The translations under genes and the position numbers were made by a program. From Apostichopus japonicus (taxonomy: Eukaryota > Echinodermata > Holothuroidea > Aspidochirotida > Stichopodidae): a stretch of DNA of 64,000 nt. Shown in pieces: positions 27,519 to 35,482 of the stretch. The DNA is taken from contig NC_092566.1 of NCBI RefSeq assembly GCF_037975245.1, forward strand, positions 18,013,001 to 18,077,000. The letters are read 5' to 3'. Within the stretch, counting starts at the first letter, position 1. Every line of letters starts with the position of its first letter. Below the pieces are notes generated by a model. The model had not been told where the DNA came from. It saw only the letters and a program-made list of their open reading frames with translations, and made no database searches.

Positions 27519-28433
27519 AATGTGCATTTTGTACTTTTCATTCAACTACCAATTATTGCTGACTGGATTTTCTTTATCATATATATATGTTATAAAGAAA
27601 CACTGCACATATTTCTCCTGCAGATGGAATGATGGAAACAAAGCAATATAACACCATAAATGAGAGCAATTTATAGAACATAGATAATTCCCTGACTTCA
27701 CTTTCATTCTCACCTACAAAAGTAACATTTTCCTCTTCCATCAGATTTGTAAATTCCAAAACATTGACAAATTTTGGAGGATGTTGACAGTCACCTGATA
27801 TCAAAGAAAATGGATAAAAAGGTTAAGAATACAAATGTCCTTTAATAGAGTAGAGTTTAACAAGATTTTGGCAACAACTTTTAACCATCTTGATGTGACC
27901 TCATTTCTAGTCTCTTCACACCCCAATTCCAGCATTACATATCCATTGATTGGTTTGAACAGCAAAGACAGTTGTGTTCAGATACAGTAGATCTGTACAG
28001 TTTTCACATGTTGCACTGCAGCAATGACAATAACAACAAAACAAGCTGTGTCAATGAAGATCAAGAACGGAATCATCATATATCAAAATCACATCTACAC
28101 GTTTTGGTTCCTCAAAGTAGCCATCTTAATTGAATCATTTTCTAAACTGCATGCCTCAAATTTAGATGTTAGAATGCAAAGATAACCTTGACTACAATAC
28201 CAAGATGGATATAATTTGTTTCATCATTTGCGCATTTACACTAGCACAATCTTGTAATTCGCTTTGCTTCCTACACAAATTAGCCTAGATCGAATTAGGC
28301 ATTAACAAGTACACAATTTCCCAAGCCCCCACCTCCACCCCCAAAAAATATATATAAATATATACTCACATGTAACGCAATAAACAGCCAAAATACAGAG
28401 AATTGAAAAAATAGTCTTTTCCTGACCAGCCAT
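371..28433 (-). CDS. Large non-classical cadherin, CDHR2/CDH23-like, 5' part (24 exons)
   Basis: A calcium-dependent adhesion protein. Exons in transcript order: 28433-28370, 27794-27714, 26510-26329, 23863-23768, 22285-22187, 19749-19624, 19029-18898, 17954-17876, 16895-16792, 16229-16041, 15077-14922, 14292-14143, 12494-12436, 11829-11577, 11193-10963, 10776-10701, 10001-9717, 9192-8935, 7597-7388, 6618-6314, 4716-4615, 3801-3618, 2261-2032, 559-371. All introns are GT-AG and phases join to 1280 uninterrupted codons. The start is ATG 28433, with a signal peptide (residues 1-22). EC repeats follow, closed by motifs such as DINDNIPTF (EC1), DVDDEIPNF (EC3), DVNDNAPFF (EC5), DVNDNSPVF (EC6), DVNDNPPKF (EC9) and DQNDNSPEF (EC10). 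EC12 is cut by the window edge. There is no membrane segment in view. Blocks such as [17 protein letters not shown] and YSFTVQED recall cadherin-related family member 2; CDH23 or another long cadherin is possible. The family is certain, orthology is not. Confidence 0.93.
640..860. repeat. GGTAGGTG-type low-complexity tract
   Basis: Purine-rich imperfect repeats of TAGGTAGG, TGGGTAGG and TAGATAGG lie in the intron between the last two visible cadherin exons. An open frame on the minus strand here (Pro-Thr-Tyr-Leu repeats) is only a translation of the repeat. Confidence 0.85.
4688..5150 (-). repeat. 87-bp in-frame tandem duplication of a cadherin exon 5' edge
   Basis: Five units of about 87 bp. 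The lowest-coordinate unit overlaps the real exon 4716-4615. Each of the others repeats the 3' splice-site region and the first 30 or so exonic bases ([10 protein letters not shown]), followed by intron. Eighty-seven is 29 codons, and the frame stays open from the 5'-most unit (around 5095) to the true exon. One copy (around 5010) has lost its AG acceptor (CCG instead of CAG). A shorter internal duplication of about 32 bp lies at 4732-4790. Confidence 0.85.
8310..8560. repeat. GTGAAGTACAT minisatellite
   Basis: A run of 14-bp units (GTGAAGAACATCAT) passes into 11-bp units (GTGAAGTACAT) inside a cadherin intron (between exons 9192-8935 and 7597-7388). A minus-strand open frame over it is a repeat translation. 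Confidence 0.85.
10849..11010 (-). repeat. Decayed duplication of a cadherin exon 3' edge
   Basis: The 3' end of exon 11193-10963 plus its donor and the following intron is present twice. The second copy (about 10849-10915) matches the exon edge but has a 1-base shift that brings in a stop. It keeps a donor-like GTTAGT. The shared intronic text is AGG(T)TTATAATAGCT and then GTGCAC. Confidence 0.7.
13430..13580. repeat. GGTCATGTTCAGTG minisatellite
   Basis: About six imperfect units of 23-28 bp containing GAGGTCATGTTCAGTG lie in the long intron between cadherin exons 14292-14143 and 12494-12436. Nothing else was recognised in that intron. Confidence 0.8.
16692..16815 (-). repeat. 63-bp tandem duplication carrying a second splice donor
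   Basis: The 3' edge of cadherin exon 16895-16792 (NPIRLIVT), its GTGAGT donor (16791-16786) and adjoining intron are duplicated immediately downstream. The second copy ends at another intact ACA|GTGAGT (donor 16728-16723). The two donors are exactly 63 bases apart and the frame between them is open. Confidence 0.85.
17385..17700. repeat. TAGGACTACATTTTACACC minisatellite, interrupted
   Basis: About eight units of 23-24 bp (TAGGACTACATTTTACACC plus AATCA or AACTG) occur in two blocks, about 17393-17485 and 17603-17690. They are separated by sequence that contains the hammerhead-like motif at 17555-17593. The tract lies in the intron between exons 17954-17876 and 16895-16792 of the cadherin gene. 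Confidence 0.75.
17555..17593 (-). ncRNA. Hammerhead-like ribozyme motif (small Penelope-associated type), intronic
   Basis: On the minus strand the motif reads GCCT (stem I), CTGAAGA (core), a hairpin GATCC-TGCTA-GGATT, GAAA, CG, TC, then AGGC (stem I). This is the hammerhead order of core elements with stem III reduced to a self-complementary CG. Such reduced hammerheads are known from Penelope-like retroelements, where they act as dimers. It lies in sense orientation in a cadherin intron. Activity is unknown and the call rests on motif order only. Confidence 0.5.
19383..19545. repeat. 43-bp tandem repeat GCAACTTCATCC
   Basis: Four diverged units of about 43 bp, each starting GCAACTTCAT and containing GTGCTTGCATG and CTTTCAA. 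They lie in the cadherin intron between exons 19749-19624 and 19029-18898. Confidence 0.8.
19854..20715. repeat. 114-bp satellite-like array, about 7.5 copies
   Basis: Nearly identical units of about 114 bp begin GTCACTCATATATCACACAC and run through ATGCATGGCTAGGTG. The first five are almost identical. Later ones carry small indels (loss of TCATCAGGACA, gain of TCAG). The array lies in a cadherin intron just upstream, in transcript direction, of exon 19749-19624. Confidence 0.92.
21333..21512 (-). mobile_element. Dispersed repeat, probable tRNA-derived SINE (copy 1)
   Basis: About 180 bp closely matching 41427-41607. Shared landmarks are TTAGATCCTCCTG, AAGCCGCAAG, TGACCGAAGTCAGTCTCT, ATGATTATGAATTG and TAACTGGACGACATA. 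Read on the minus strand, its head has a B-box-like GGTTCAAGTCACTCC (21496-21482), which suggests a Pol III tRNA-derived SINE. The A box is not clear. It lies in a cadherin intron. Confidence 0.6.
23183..23640. repeat. 85-bp tandem repeat, about 5.5 copies
   Basis: Units of about 85 bp run from GGAATTGCCTCAGCA through TGCATTGTGTAATGCTTCATT to GAGGACAAAACAAC. Two subtypes appear (GAAACTGCAGAGG and GAACTTCAGAGG), which suggests two-unit expansion. The array is intronic, upstream of cadherin exon 23863-23768. Confidence 0.85.
23928..25070. repeat. 130-bp tandem repeat, about 8-9 copies
   Basis: AT-rich units of about 105-135 bp contain ACCTGACTGTATAGTTGCCA, TGAATCAT, CAATCCACTATTTACATAT and AGACATGAATAT. 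They fill much of the intron between cadherin exons 26510-26329 and 23863-23768. Copies are diverged with variable indels. No gene seen within. Confidence 0.85.
26793..26990. repeat. (TA)n tract with two inverted fragments of a cadherin exon
   Basis: Long TA runs are broken by two copies of the same stretch of cadherin exon 26510-26329. One is direct (about 26834-26866: CACCACCAGTAACTGAATCA, then ATGCTGAAGTATA). The other is inverted (about 26950-26989: TATACTTCAGCATTGATCCA, then GTTACTGGTGGTGTTACCAT). Together they form a large palindrome in the intron 5' of that exon. Confidence 0.8.
26997..27450 (+). mobile_element. 5'-truncated Penelope-like retroelement 3' end
   Basis: A 43-codon open stretch ending in TAG (27124-27126) reads [20 protein letters not shown], then [20 protein letters not shown]. 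This matches the typical C-terminal layout of Penelope-like element proteins: a Trp, a basic RK..R.E stretch, L.T..P.GLN. Downstream follows a 3' region with the hammerhead-like motif at 27324-27362. The element is antisense to the cadherin gene and heavily 5' truncated. Exact ends are not clear. Assignment is by recalled family pattern. Confidence 0.6.
27324..27362 (+). ncRNA. Hammerhead-like ribozyme motif in Penelope-like 3' region
   Basis: The motif reads TGCA (stem I), CTGAAGA (core), a hairpin GAGC-TAGTTTT-GCTC, GAAA, GC, TC, TGCA (stem I). It has the same architecture as 17555-17593 but with all stems changed in a compensatory way: stem I TGCA/TGCA instead of GCCT/AGGC, and minimal stem III GC instead of CG. 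Covariation plus a Penelope-like coding end upstream support a retroelement ribozyme. Confidence 0.6.
28370..28433 (-). other. Cadherin exon 1: signal peptide
   Basis: ATG at 28433-28431 opens [20 protein letters not shown], a short polar start followed by a hydrophobic core. After the GTGAGT donor (28369-28364) the next exon adds CDCQHPPKF, the start of EC1. I chose this start because it gives a secretory leader in phase with the first EC repeat. No TATA box is evident nearby; a 5'-UTR exon further upstream cannot be excluded. Confidence 0.85.
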
Positions 28434-29335
28434 ATTTAGCTAGAATTTATATTCCAAAGTCACTGCTGCACAAAGTGTATTTCTCCTCAAAGGTAGCAGA
28501 TGAAAGAAATAATTCTTCCCTTGCAGTTAAGTATTCGCCAAGCATACAGTTTCATGCATTGATGTATCCGTTTTATGTTCCACTTCTTCGTTACTCTTCA
28601 TACGAATCACCAAATGAGTCAAGAATGTTCACGATTGGATATGCCTTTTTTTCACAATGTTGACTAAATGGGATGGACTTCAAACTTTGGAGCGATAGCC
28701 AAAGTGTTGTGAAAGCCGCCCATCTCATGGTACTTGATGTGGCAGTTCAAAGTGTGCAGTCTTACATAGATATCATCATCGTAAATAATTGAACTATACA
28801 AACACTTAGCCTCTTACTCTTGACAGTGAATAAAGTCAGTTAAAATAAAAACTATTTGATAAATGATTAGACAAATAAATGTACCATAGACATTGCTTTC
28901 CTTAGATTACAAACAGCAATATATAAATGCAGACTGTGCTGACAATGGATCCATCAACAGTACTGCTTCTATGAAGCAAGGTACACAATAGGAAGTGAAA
29001 AGTCAAATGTTCACCTTCAGACAAGTTTTCCACTTCTTGGAGAATTATCCAATGCAGTTCAGTCTTGCTATCTGGAAGAACAGTTTCATGATCAATATAT
29101 ATATATATATATATATACGTGAACTTTCTCTAAATTCTGTTTTCTTTCTGTTAAAAACCATTATCGTAAAGGAATTATAAATAGCCCTTAAATGTATTGT
29201 AGAATAAGCTAAGTGTTTATCACTGACTTTCTCAATTTCATGAATGCACCTTCCCTGGAACAAAAGGCTCCCTGGAATGACATTATCATATTTTATATAC
29301 ATACATGTAGGCCTAATGTTCCTGTATACTACATG
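28434..29335. other. Upstream flank of the cadherin gene, no gene seen
   Basis: About 900 bp with no recognisable coding exon or element apart from a short (TA)n run near 29095-29117. It should hold the cadherin promoter or a 5'-UTR exon, but I see no clear core-promoter motif. Confidence 0.5.
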
Positions 29336-30450
29336 ACTGTTTAGATATTTGGGTTTCCATGTGTAGAAACAGCTTGAATGTTCAGTTGGACTAGTTAACT
29401 CTTGCCCTTGGAATCCTTCCCAAATTCCTGTTTATATACGTAATTGTTTATCTAATTGGGTTTCCATAAATAGAAACAGCTTCAATGTACAGTAGGATTG
29501 GATAATTATTGCCCTTGGAATCCTTCCTGATTTCCTGTATAAACATAACTATTTAGCTAACTGGGTTTCCATGTGTAGAAACAGCTTGAATGTACAGTTG
29601 GGCTGGATCATTATTGCCCTTGGAATCCTTCCCAAATTTCCTGTATATACATAACTGTTTAGCTAATTGGGTTTCCATGCATAGAAACAGCTTGAATGTA
29701 CAGTTGGGCTGGATCATTATTGCCCTTGGAATCCTTCCTGAATTCCTGTATATACCTAACTGTTTAGCTAATTGGGTTTCCATGTGTAGAAACAGCTTGA
29801 ATGTACAGTTTGGCTGGATCATTATTGCCCTTGGAATCCTTCCTGAATTCCTGTATACTACATGACTGTTTAGATATTTGGGTTTCCATGTGTAGAAACA
29901 GTTTGAATGTACAGTAAGGCTGTGATCATTATTGCCCTTGGAATCCTTCCTGAATTCCTGTATATACCTAACTGTTTAGCTAATTGGGTTTCCATGCATA
30001 GAAACAGCTTGAATGTACAGTTGGGCTGGATCATTATTGCCCTTGGAATCCTTCCTGAATTCCTGTATACTACATGACTGTTTAGATATTTGGGTTTCCA
30101 TGTGTAGAAACAGCTTGAATGTACAGTAAGGCTGTGATCATTATTGCCCTTAGAATCCTTCCTGAATTCCTGTATATACCTAACTGTTTAGCTAATTGGG
30201 TTTCCATGTGTAGAAACAGCTTCAATGTACAGTAGGACTGGAAAATTATTGCCCTTGGAATCCTTCCTGAATTCCTGTATACATACCTGTTTAGTTCCTT
30301 GGGTTTCCATGCATAGAAACAGCTTGAATGTACAGTTGGGCTGGATCATTATTGCCCTTGGAATCCTTCCCAAATTCCTGTATATACTTAACTGTTTAGC
30401 TAATTGGGTTTCCATTCATAGAAACAGTTTGAATGTACAGTAGGGCTGTG
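29336..30450. repeat. 105-bp tandem array with alternating unit types
   Basis: About eleven units of roughly 105 bp contain GGGTTTCCATG, TAGAAACAGCTTGAATGTAC and TTATTGCCCTTGGAATCCTT. Two subtypes occur: one starts CTGTTTAGCTAATTGGG, the other CTGTTTAGATATTTGGG with GTAAGGCTGTGATC and TACTACATGA. They alternate between about 29867 and 30187, a higher-order arrangement. Each unit has a GTTTC-N8-GAAAC hairpin. Open frames on both strands here are repeat translations. Confidence 0.92.
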
Positions 30451-32535
30451 ATCTTTGTTCTTCTTTTAAACATACTGTTTACAATTCAAACTTACAGGTA
30501 AAGGCAGCCTGTATTTTTGCATTTCTTACAGCTTGCAATTTACATTCAATCCATTCTTTTCAAATTTTTGTATGAAAAAATAAGATTTCCACTACATTAC
30601 TTTGAAGTTCCTCTGTCTTGGTTTTGTCTCATTTTCAACCAAATGGTTGTGTTTGGAGGACGTATCCCCGAGACTTGAGCTGTTAACCAAATCATCCTTC
30701 AATAACCTCCTTTAAGCTGCGATCCCATGGTGTCAAAATGTGGTGATCAATATAACATCGTATCCTTGCATTTTCTGGAAAAAAAAGTTGGAAGTCATAT
30801 TATTGTCAAATATTGCCTGAACACTGACAAACAGTTTATATCTTGGTAAAAGGTAAGCTTGTGCTTGAAACAAATGTTGTCTGAGTGTACAGTATGTATG
30901 CAAGACAGTGGTTCAACTGATTACATCAGATGAAAGCTACATATACTATAAACAAATTATTACAAAAAAACCCAGATATATGGACATGATTCCAAAAACT
31001 TGCATAAATACATAGCAGTAGGATTATATCCTCTACTTCAAATACATGCTCCCATACATCCAAACTATTTCAATGCACATTTTTGTTTTAAACAAATGTT
31101 AGATGTTTAGCCTACAACAAACATTTGAGAACCCAAAAACAATCATATAGACTTTTGTTCCCAATTCACGTTATGGACGAGCCCCTTTTAATAGCGGTTG
31201 TGGCTATTGACCCTATCATTGGGTGCTGGTGAGGAAGGGGTTAAAATGGGAGGGGTGTGTACCCATGATCTTGTAAATAAGACTTGATTAGAGAGGCCAT
31301 TATTAATAATTGAAAGGATGCTTGGGTAAATGAGCAAGAGAACAATTAACCTATGGTTAATTCATTTTTCAGCTGATACTTTAGACAGTGGGATTGGGAA
31401 GTGGGAGTACAAGGTCTAAGCCTAGGTTAACATCGGATTGTAATATTCTCATTCATAACGATTTGCAATACATGCTTGTACAGATCATTTTAGGCTATAA
31501 CTTTGGCTAATATACGCAACAAACACTAATAAAACCAGGGGTTGTTTAGCTCCCAGATTAGTCAGCCTAGGCCTGGGCCTAGCTTAGCCTAACGTGTACT
31601 AGCTACTACTAGTAAACTAGTGTCGTAAACTGAGGTTCCAAACAAATAGTGACCGGAAGCAGAAATCTACCGTCTGCACGGAACGTGATTCATTTTTCTC
31701 AGTGGGGTTAACGGTTCTAGATATCGTTGTTTCCTGGCGAGTAGCAGATAGAAGAGCGTGTGTTTTCAATTTCAGAACACTAATGGTCTTGACCCTCGAT
31801 CTCGTCAGAAAATTCATTTCACCTGTAAAATTACGATCTCGCAATTTGTTTCCGCTGACATCTTTCTACGGTACGGTGTCATTATACACTTTCTCTATAT
31901 TCAGATTCTGCCCTCAGCTTACATGGCTGTCATATGGGAGGCCAAACTTTGGGTCTATGAAAAAAGGGATTGTCATATGCGACTCGGGGCCCAATTTGAC
32001 CCTCGAAAGATTTCAATCTGGTCTGCAGTAGATATATTGACCTACTTAATCGGTATGCGGGCCCTTAAAATATAAGGCATTCGATTGGCGATCCGGAACA
32101 TGACCCAATCTAGGTATAATGATGGGGTTTCGATTCTCCGTGGACCTTTGATTGCTTCATCTAATTACGTAAGCAAGGTAAGCGTATATCTTTATTCAAA
32201 TTTATTTTATGACTGCGCCCTCAGTTTTTTAAAAAACTTTTCAGACGGTTACCTAGCTAGCTATGCAAGGTAAATCGATAATCTGTTTGTTCTATTGAGG
32301 TGGAGTGACTTAGGACAGAGCGGTAAGATGTAGCGCATGGCTTTTACAAATAGTAAGGTAAATACGGAATGCTCTAGCTTGACATGGGCAGTGCAACCAT
32401 ATAAGACATTGTTCAGTGAGTGTTTATTATGTTCGTTTTGCTAAAGGATGAGTCGCCGACAAACCATATTATGTACACATGGCAAGTTTGGGCTAAATTT
32501 AAGAAAAACTCATAAGAGGTCACAAAGTATATATG
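30451..32535. other. Intergenic stretch, no gene recognised
   Basis: About 2 kb between the 105-bp array and the first hAT-like element. Overlapping plus-strand open frames at 31702-32075 reach 105-109 codons but show no domain, signal or splice context I recognise. I treat them as chance. Confidence 0.5.
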
Positions 32536-32543
32536 AGGCTTAC

Positions 32544-34405
32544 CACTGGCGGATCCAAGGGGGGCCAAGGGGGGCCATGCCCCCCCCCCCAAAGGTGAGC
32601 CAAAAAATGTTTCCGAACATCCGCTAAATCATATGATTGGAAATTTAAAAATCGAGAGGAATAGCAGTGGTAGACTAGTCTAAACCTTTTCGTTTTCTGG
32701 TTTAAAACTAAATGCAGAGCTCCCAACTGACCCGCAATTCGCGGGAATTAGACCCGCATTCTAACACCCAAACCCGCACAAGCGTCCGAAAAAAACCGCA
32801 TTGTAATTGTCAAGTATACATAAAATAATTTGCATCAATTTTTGACTTAGCAACCATCATTTCTTTAGCATTTAGCATAATAGAGTATAAAACCTCCTTT
32901 ACAGCATCATTTGAACCTCAAATTAGCCTATATTTCTTTTCATTGGGGCGAGCAGCGAACATTTTCATGCCACGGGAAAGAATGAATTATCACCTACTAT
33001 TCAATTTATTGATGTTACACACACAAAAATTCATATTTCTCAGAAAATTTTGGGTGACAAAAGCCTTTCTAAGTGCCACCATTTTACATGTAGGCATCAC
33101 CAGGATTCCAAAAATAATCAAAAGGGGAGGGGGACACCCCCTCCCCTTATACCCTTCCCCCAGGACGGCGATTCGTGGCATGGACCAGCATTTGCCTTCT
33201 CAAGAGTTGGGAGCTATGTAAATGTATGCATGGGCGGCGATCCTGGGGGGGGGGGAAGGGGGATATATCCCCCATGAAAATGGGTGGAGGGGATGTAATA
33301 CACCATACCCCCCCCCACCAAATGCCAGGGATAAGAATATTTTCATGCCTACATTTATGTATCATCGTGAATGTACGGCTCTTTTTTAGCTTTATTTCTC
33401 GCCTACCATAAACGCAGTGCGATCTTTTCAAATAAACCGTCTTTATGAAGCAAGAATAGTTGACTGTAGGCTTCATTGGCCCTATAACAACAAAATGTAT
33501 CATTGCGCCCACGGTATTGATATAGTACATATATGCACCCTCATAGTATTCATATAGGCCCTATAGTAGGCCTACACACGTACATGTTCCCTCGAACAGC
33601 TGAGAATCTCATGTTACCCGGGTAATGCTTAATACACGTTTCACCCGGATGCCCTAGCAATCGGTACCTAGGAATGTAACTATGTGTAATTGTGTATTGC
33701 ATGTGTATAGGCCTATAATAGCCTGCATGGGGCCATTTTCTTCATCGAATAATATAAAAGAGCTCTCGAACATTCTAACGTAGCGCCTGAAACAAGATTG
33801 ACAGGGGCAATTTTCCCAAAATAACACCCGAAATTTAAAAAAAAAAGTATTTTGGATCCTGATTATGAGATATTTCGGACATGATATCCCTATTTTAAAG
33901 TTGGGTATATGCCGCTTGGAAACCTTGGGAAGTGCCGTTTCCGGCCATCTAGAGGGTTTGTAAATCCCCAAATTTTCTTGTACGCTTCGCGCCAACCCAT
34001 GGTGGCGCTACGCTTAGATAGTCAACAAGGTCATATCCCCCCCCCCCCCACTCGGAAGTACGGATCGCCGCCCATGAATGTATGAGCATGAGGATTTACA
34101 GTTTAACACAATTTTGCAGTTACAGGCTGGTTGTAAGAAATATATAACCTATGAGAAATAAAATTTCTTGAGAAAGATGATCCCAACTTTGTTTTATAAA
34201 TAGTTTAGAAAATTACACCTGGAAAACATTTTTTTAGAAGTAAATTAACATCACCATTGTACACTTTTGTCGCACCAAATTGCATCTGAGGGCATTCAGC
34301 AATAGAACATTTTCCAAAGGGGAACCCCCTCCCCTTAGACCCCTCCCCATATCACTATAATGCCACTTTGGCCCCTCCCAAACAAAGGCCCTGGATCCGC
34401 CAGTG
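32544..34405. mobile_element. hAT-like DNA transposon, non-autonomous, 1862 bp with nested insert
   Basis: The terminal inverted repeats are CACTGGCGGATCCAAGG at the left and the complementary CTGGATCCGCCAGTG at the right. It is flanked by a perfect 8-bp target-site duplication AGGCTTAC (32536-32543 and 34406-34413). An 8-bp TSD and this type of TIR fit the hAT superfamily. No transposase frame is seen. It contains a second element at 33229-34076; without it the element would be about 1.0 kb. Confidence 0.88.
33229..34076. mobile_element. 848-bp hAT-like element, copy 1, nested
   Basis: TIRs CATGGGCGGCGATCC and GGATCGCCGCCCATG, with 8-bp TSD AATGTATG (33221-33228 and 34077-34084). It is a near copy of 39356-40203, which has the same length, and sits inside the larger hAT-like element 32544-34405. 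No intact transposase; open frames inside are short and lack domains. Confidence 0.9.
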
Positions 34406-34861
34406 AGGCTTACTGTAACTTGATGAAATAAAATTGTTAATATCCCTTACAGTAGCTGACAAAGTGAAACGCAGAGAATTTAGAGCATCATCTCATTAAT
34501 CAAATAATTCATTATCCGATCGTTATAGACAAACAACAGACGCTTTCCGGTATGCAACAATTACATTTGTAAATTTAACTTTGACCTTTGAATATGATCA
34601 CAAAATTTTATATTCTAGATTAATGAATGCTTATAACTCCGGCCGACCTAGATAAGGATTCTCAATCGTTGTTGACCTTTGGTCACGCATATGCCTAGTA
34701 TATAGATAAGAGTCTATATGAGAATGCTATATTCCTTGGTTACTAGATATACATATCAAAGGGATGTATGTTATAGTCTGACTGACCTGTCGAAAAGAAT
34801 TCCTTGCGAAAACTTTACATCGCAAGTCGTATACATCATCCTATAAGGTACAGCTTTCATC

Positions 34862-35482
34862 ATGATGGATCGTTCAAACACTAATATGTCTTCTTCGACC
34901 TCTCCTTCTTCTTCGACCAGACCAAGACGAGATTTACCTCGATTCTGCGGTGTTCCCATCGTCGTCTTCACACGGACATTTATCAGCTTGCTTTTTTTAT
35001 TGTTTACAGCAATCACAGAGAGATATGTGAATATTCTCCCTTCCCCTCAGTCATTCGACATTACAACACGTCTCATCTTCGTCACGAGAGGTCTACTATT
35101 CTCGGTTGTGCCTTTGCTGTTCTTTTGTATCAGCGTAATGTGTATGAGAGCAGCCAGACCGATTGATCTCGGCTACAACCCGGTTAAACAGAAAACACAC
35201 TATACCTTTGATGTTTGCACGCGTGTTCTCCAAAACACTCTAGAGCAGACGGTTCTCCACATTGTGAACGTCTTGGCATTATCGACAATCCTGTCTCCTG
35301 GATATTTCTTTATTCTACCACTTTGCATATTTTGGTTCGTTTTCGGTCGTTTCGCCTTTTTCGTCGGTTATTTGAATCAGAAAAACCCGCCAGGTCGCAT
35401 TTACGGATTTCTAATATCAGCTCTACCGACGTACTTGGGAATCAGTTATGGAATCTTTCAAGTAGCTTTTGGTTCTACTTAA
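34862..35482 (+). CDS. TMEM79: TMEM79-like MAPEG-type membrane protein, intronless
   Basis: A 206-aa protein from an uninterrupted frame, ATG 34862 to TAA 35480-35482. A second ATG follows at codon 2. The Ser/Thr-rich cytosolic-looking N-terminus (residues 1-25) is followed by about four to five hydrophobic segments: 32-52, 70-95, 129-145, 148-170 and 180-204. RVLQNTLEQT at 121-130 matches the R..QN..E pattern of the MAPEG fold. With IVNVLALST and the following FGRFAFFVGYL it resembles the C-terminal half of vertebrate TMEM79, a MAPEG-related protein linked to endomembranes. It is shorter than human TMEM79 (about 394 aa) and lacks its long N-terminus. Being intronless in an intron-rich region, it could be a retrogene. 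The hAT-like element 32544-34405 ends about 450 bp upstream. No polyadenylation signal is evident near the stop. Another MAPEG member is possible. Confidence 0.72.
   Translation: MMDRSNTNMSSSTSPSSSTRPRRDLPRFCGVPIVVFTRTFISLLFLLFTAITERYVNILPSPQSFDITTRLIFVTRGLLFSVVPLLFFCISVMCMRAARPIDLGYNPVKQKTHYTFDVCTRVLQNTLEQTVLHIVNVLALSTILSPGYFFILPLCIFWFVFGRFAFFVGYLNQKNPPGRIYGFLISALPTYLGISYGIFQVAFGST

Noticed and set aside
29336-30450. CRISPR-like array of regular repeats
   Set aside because: Unit and spacer are both repeated (about 105-bp tandem satellite), the genome is animal, and no Cas-like gene is present.
31702-32075. Two overlapping open frames of about 105 codons
   Set aside because: No domain, no splice or promoter context, and composition like the surroundings. 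Most likely chance.
33147-33530. Open frames up to 127 codons at 33.1-33.5 kb and a related 159-codon frame at 39.0-39.5 kb
   Set aside because: They lie inside hAT-like elements, run through C-rich and A-rich tracts and show no transposase or BED-finger motifs.
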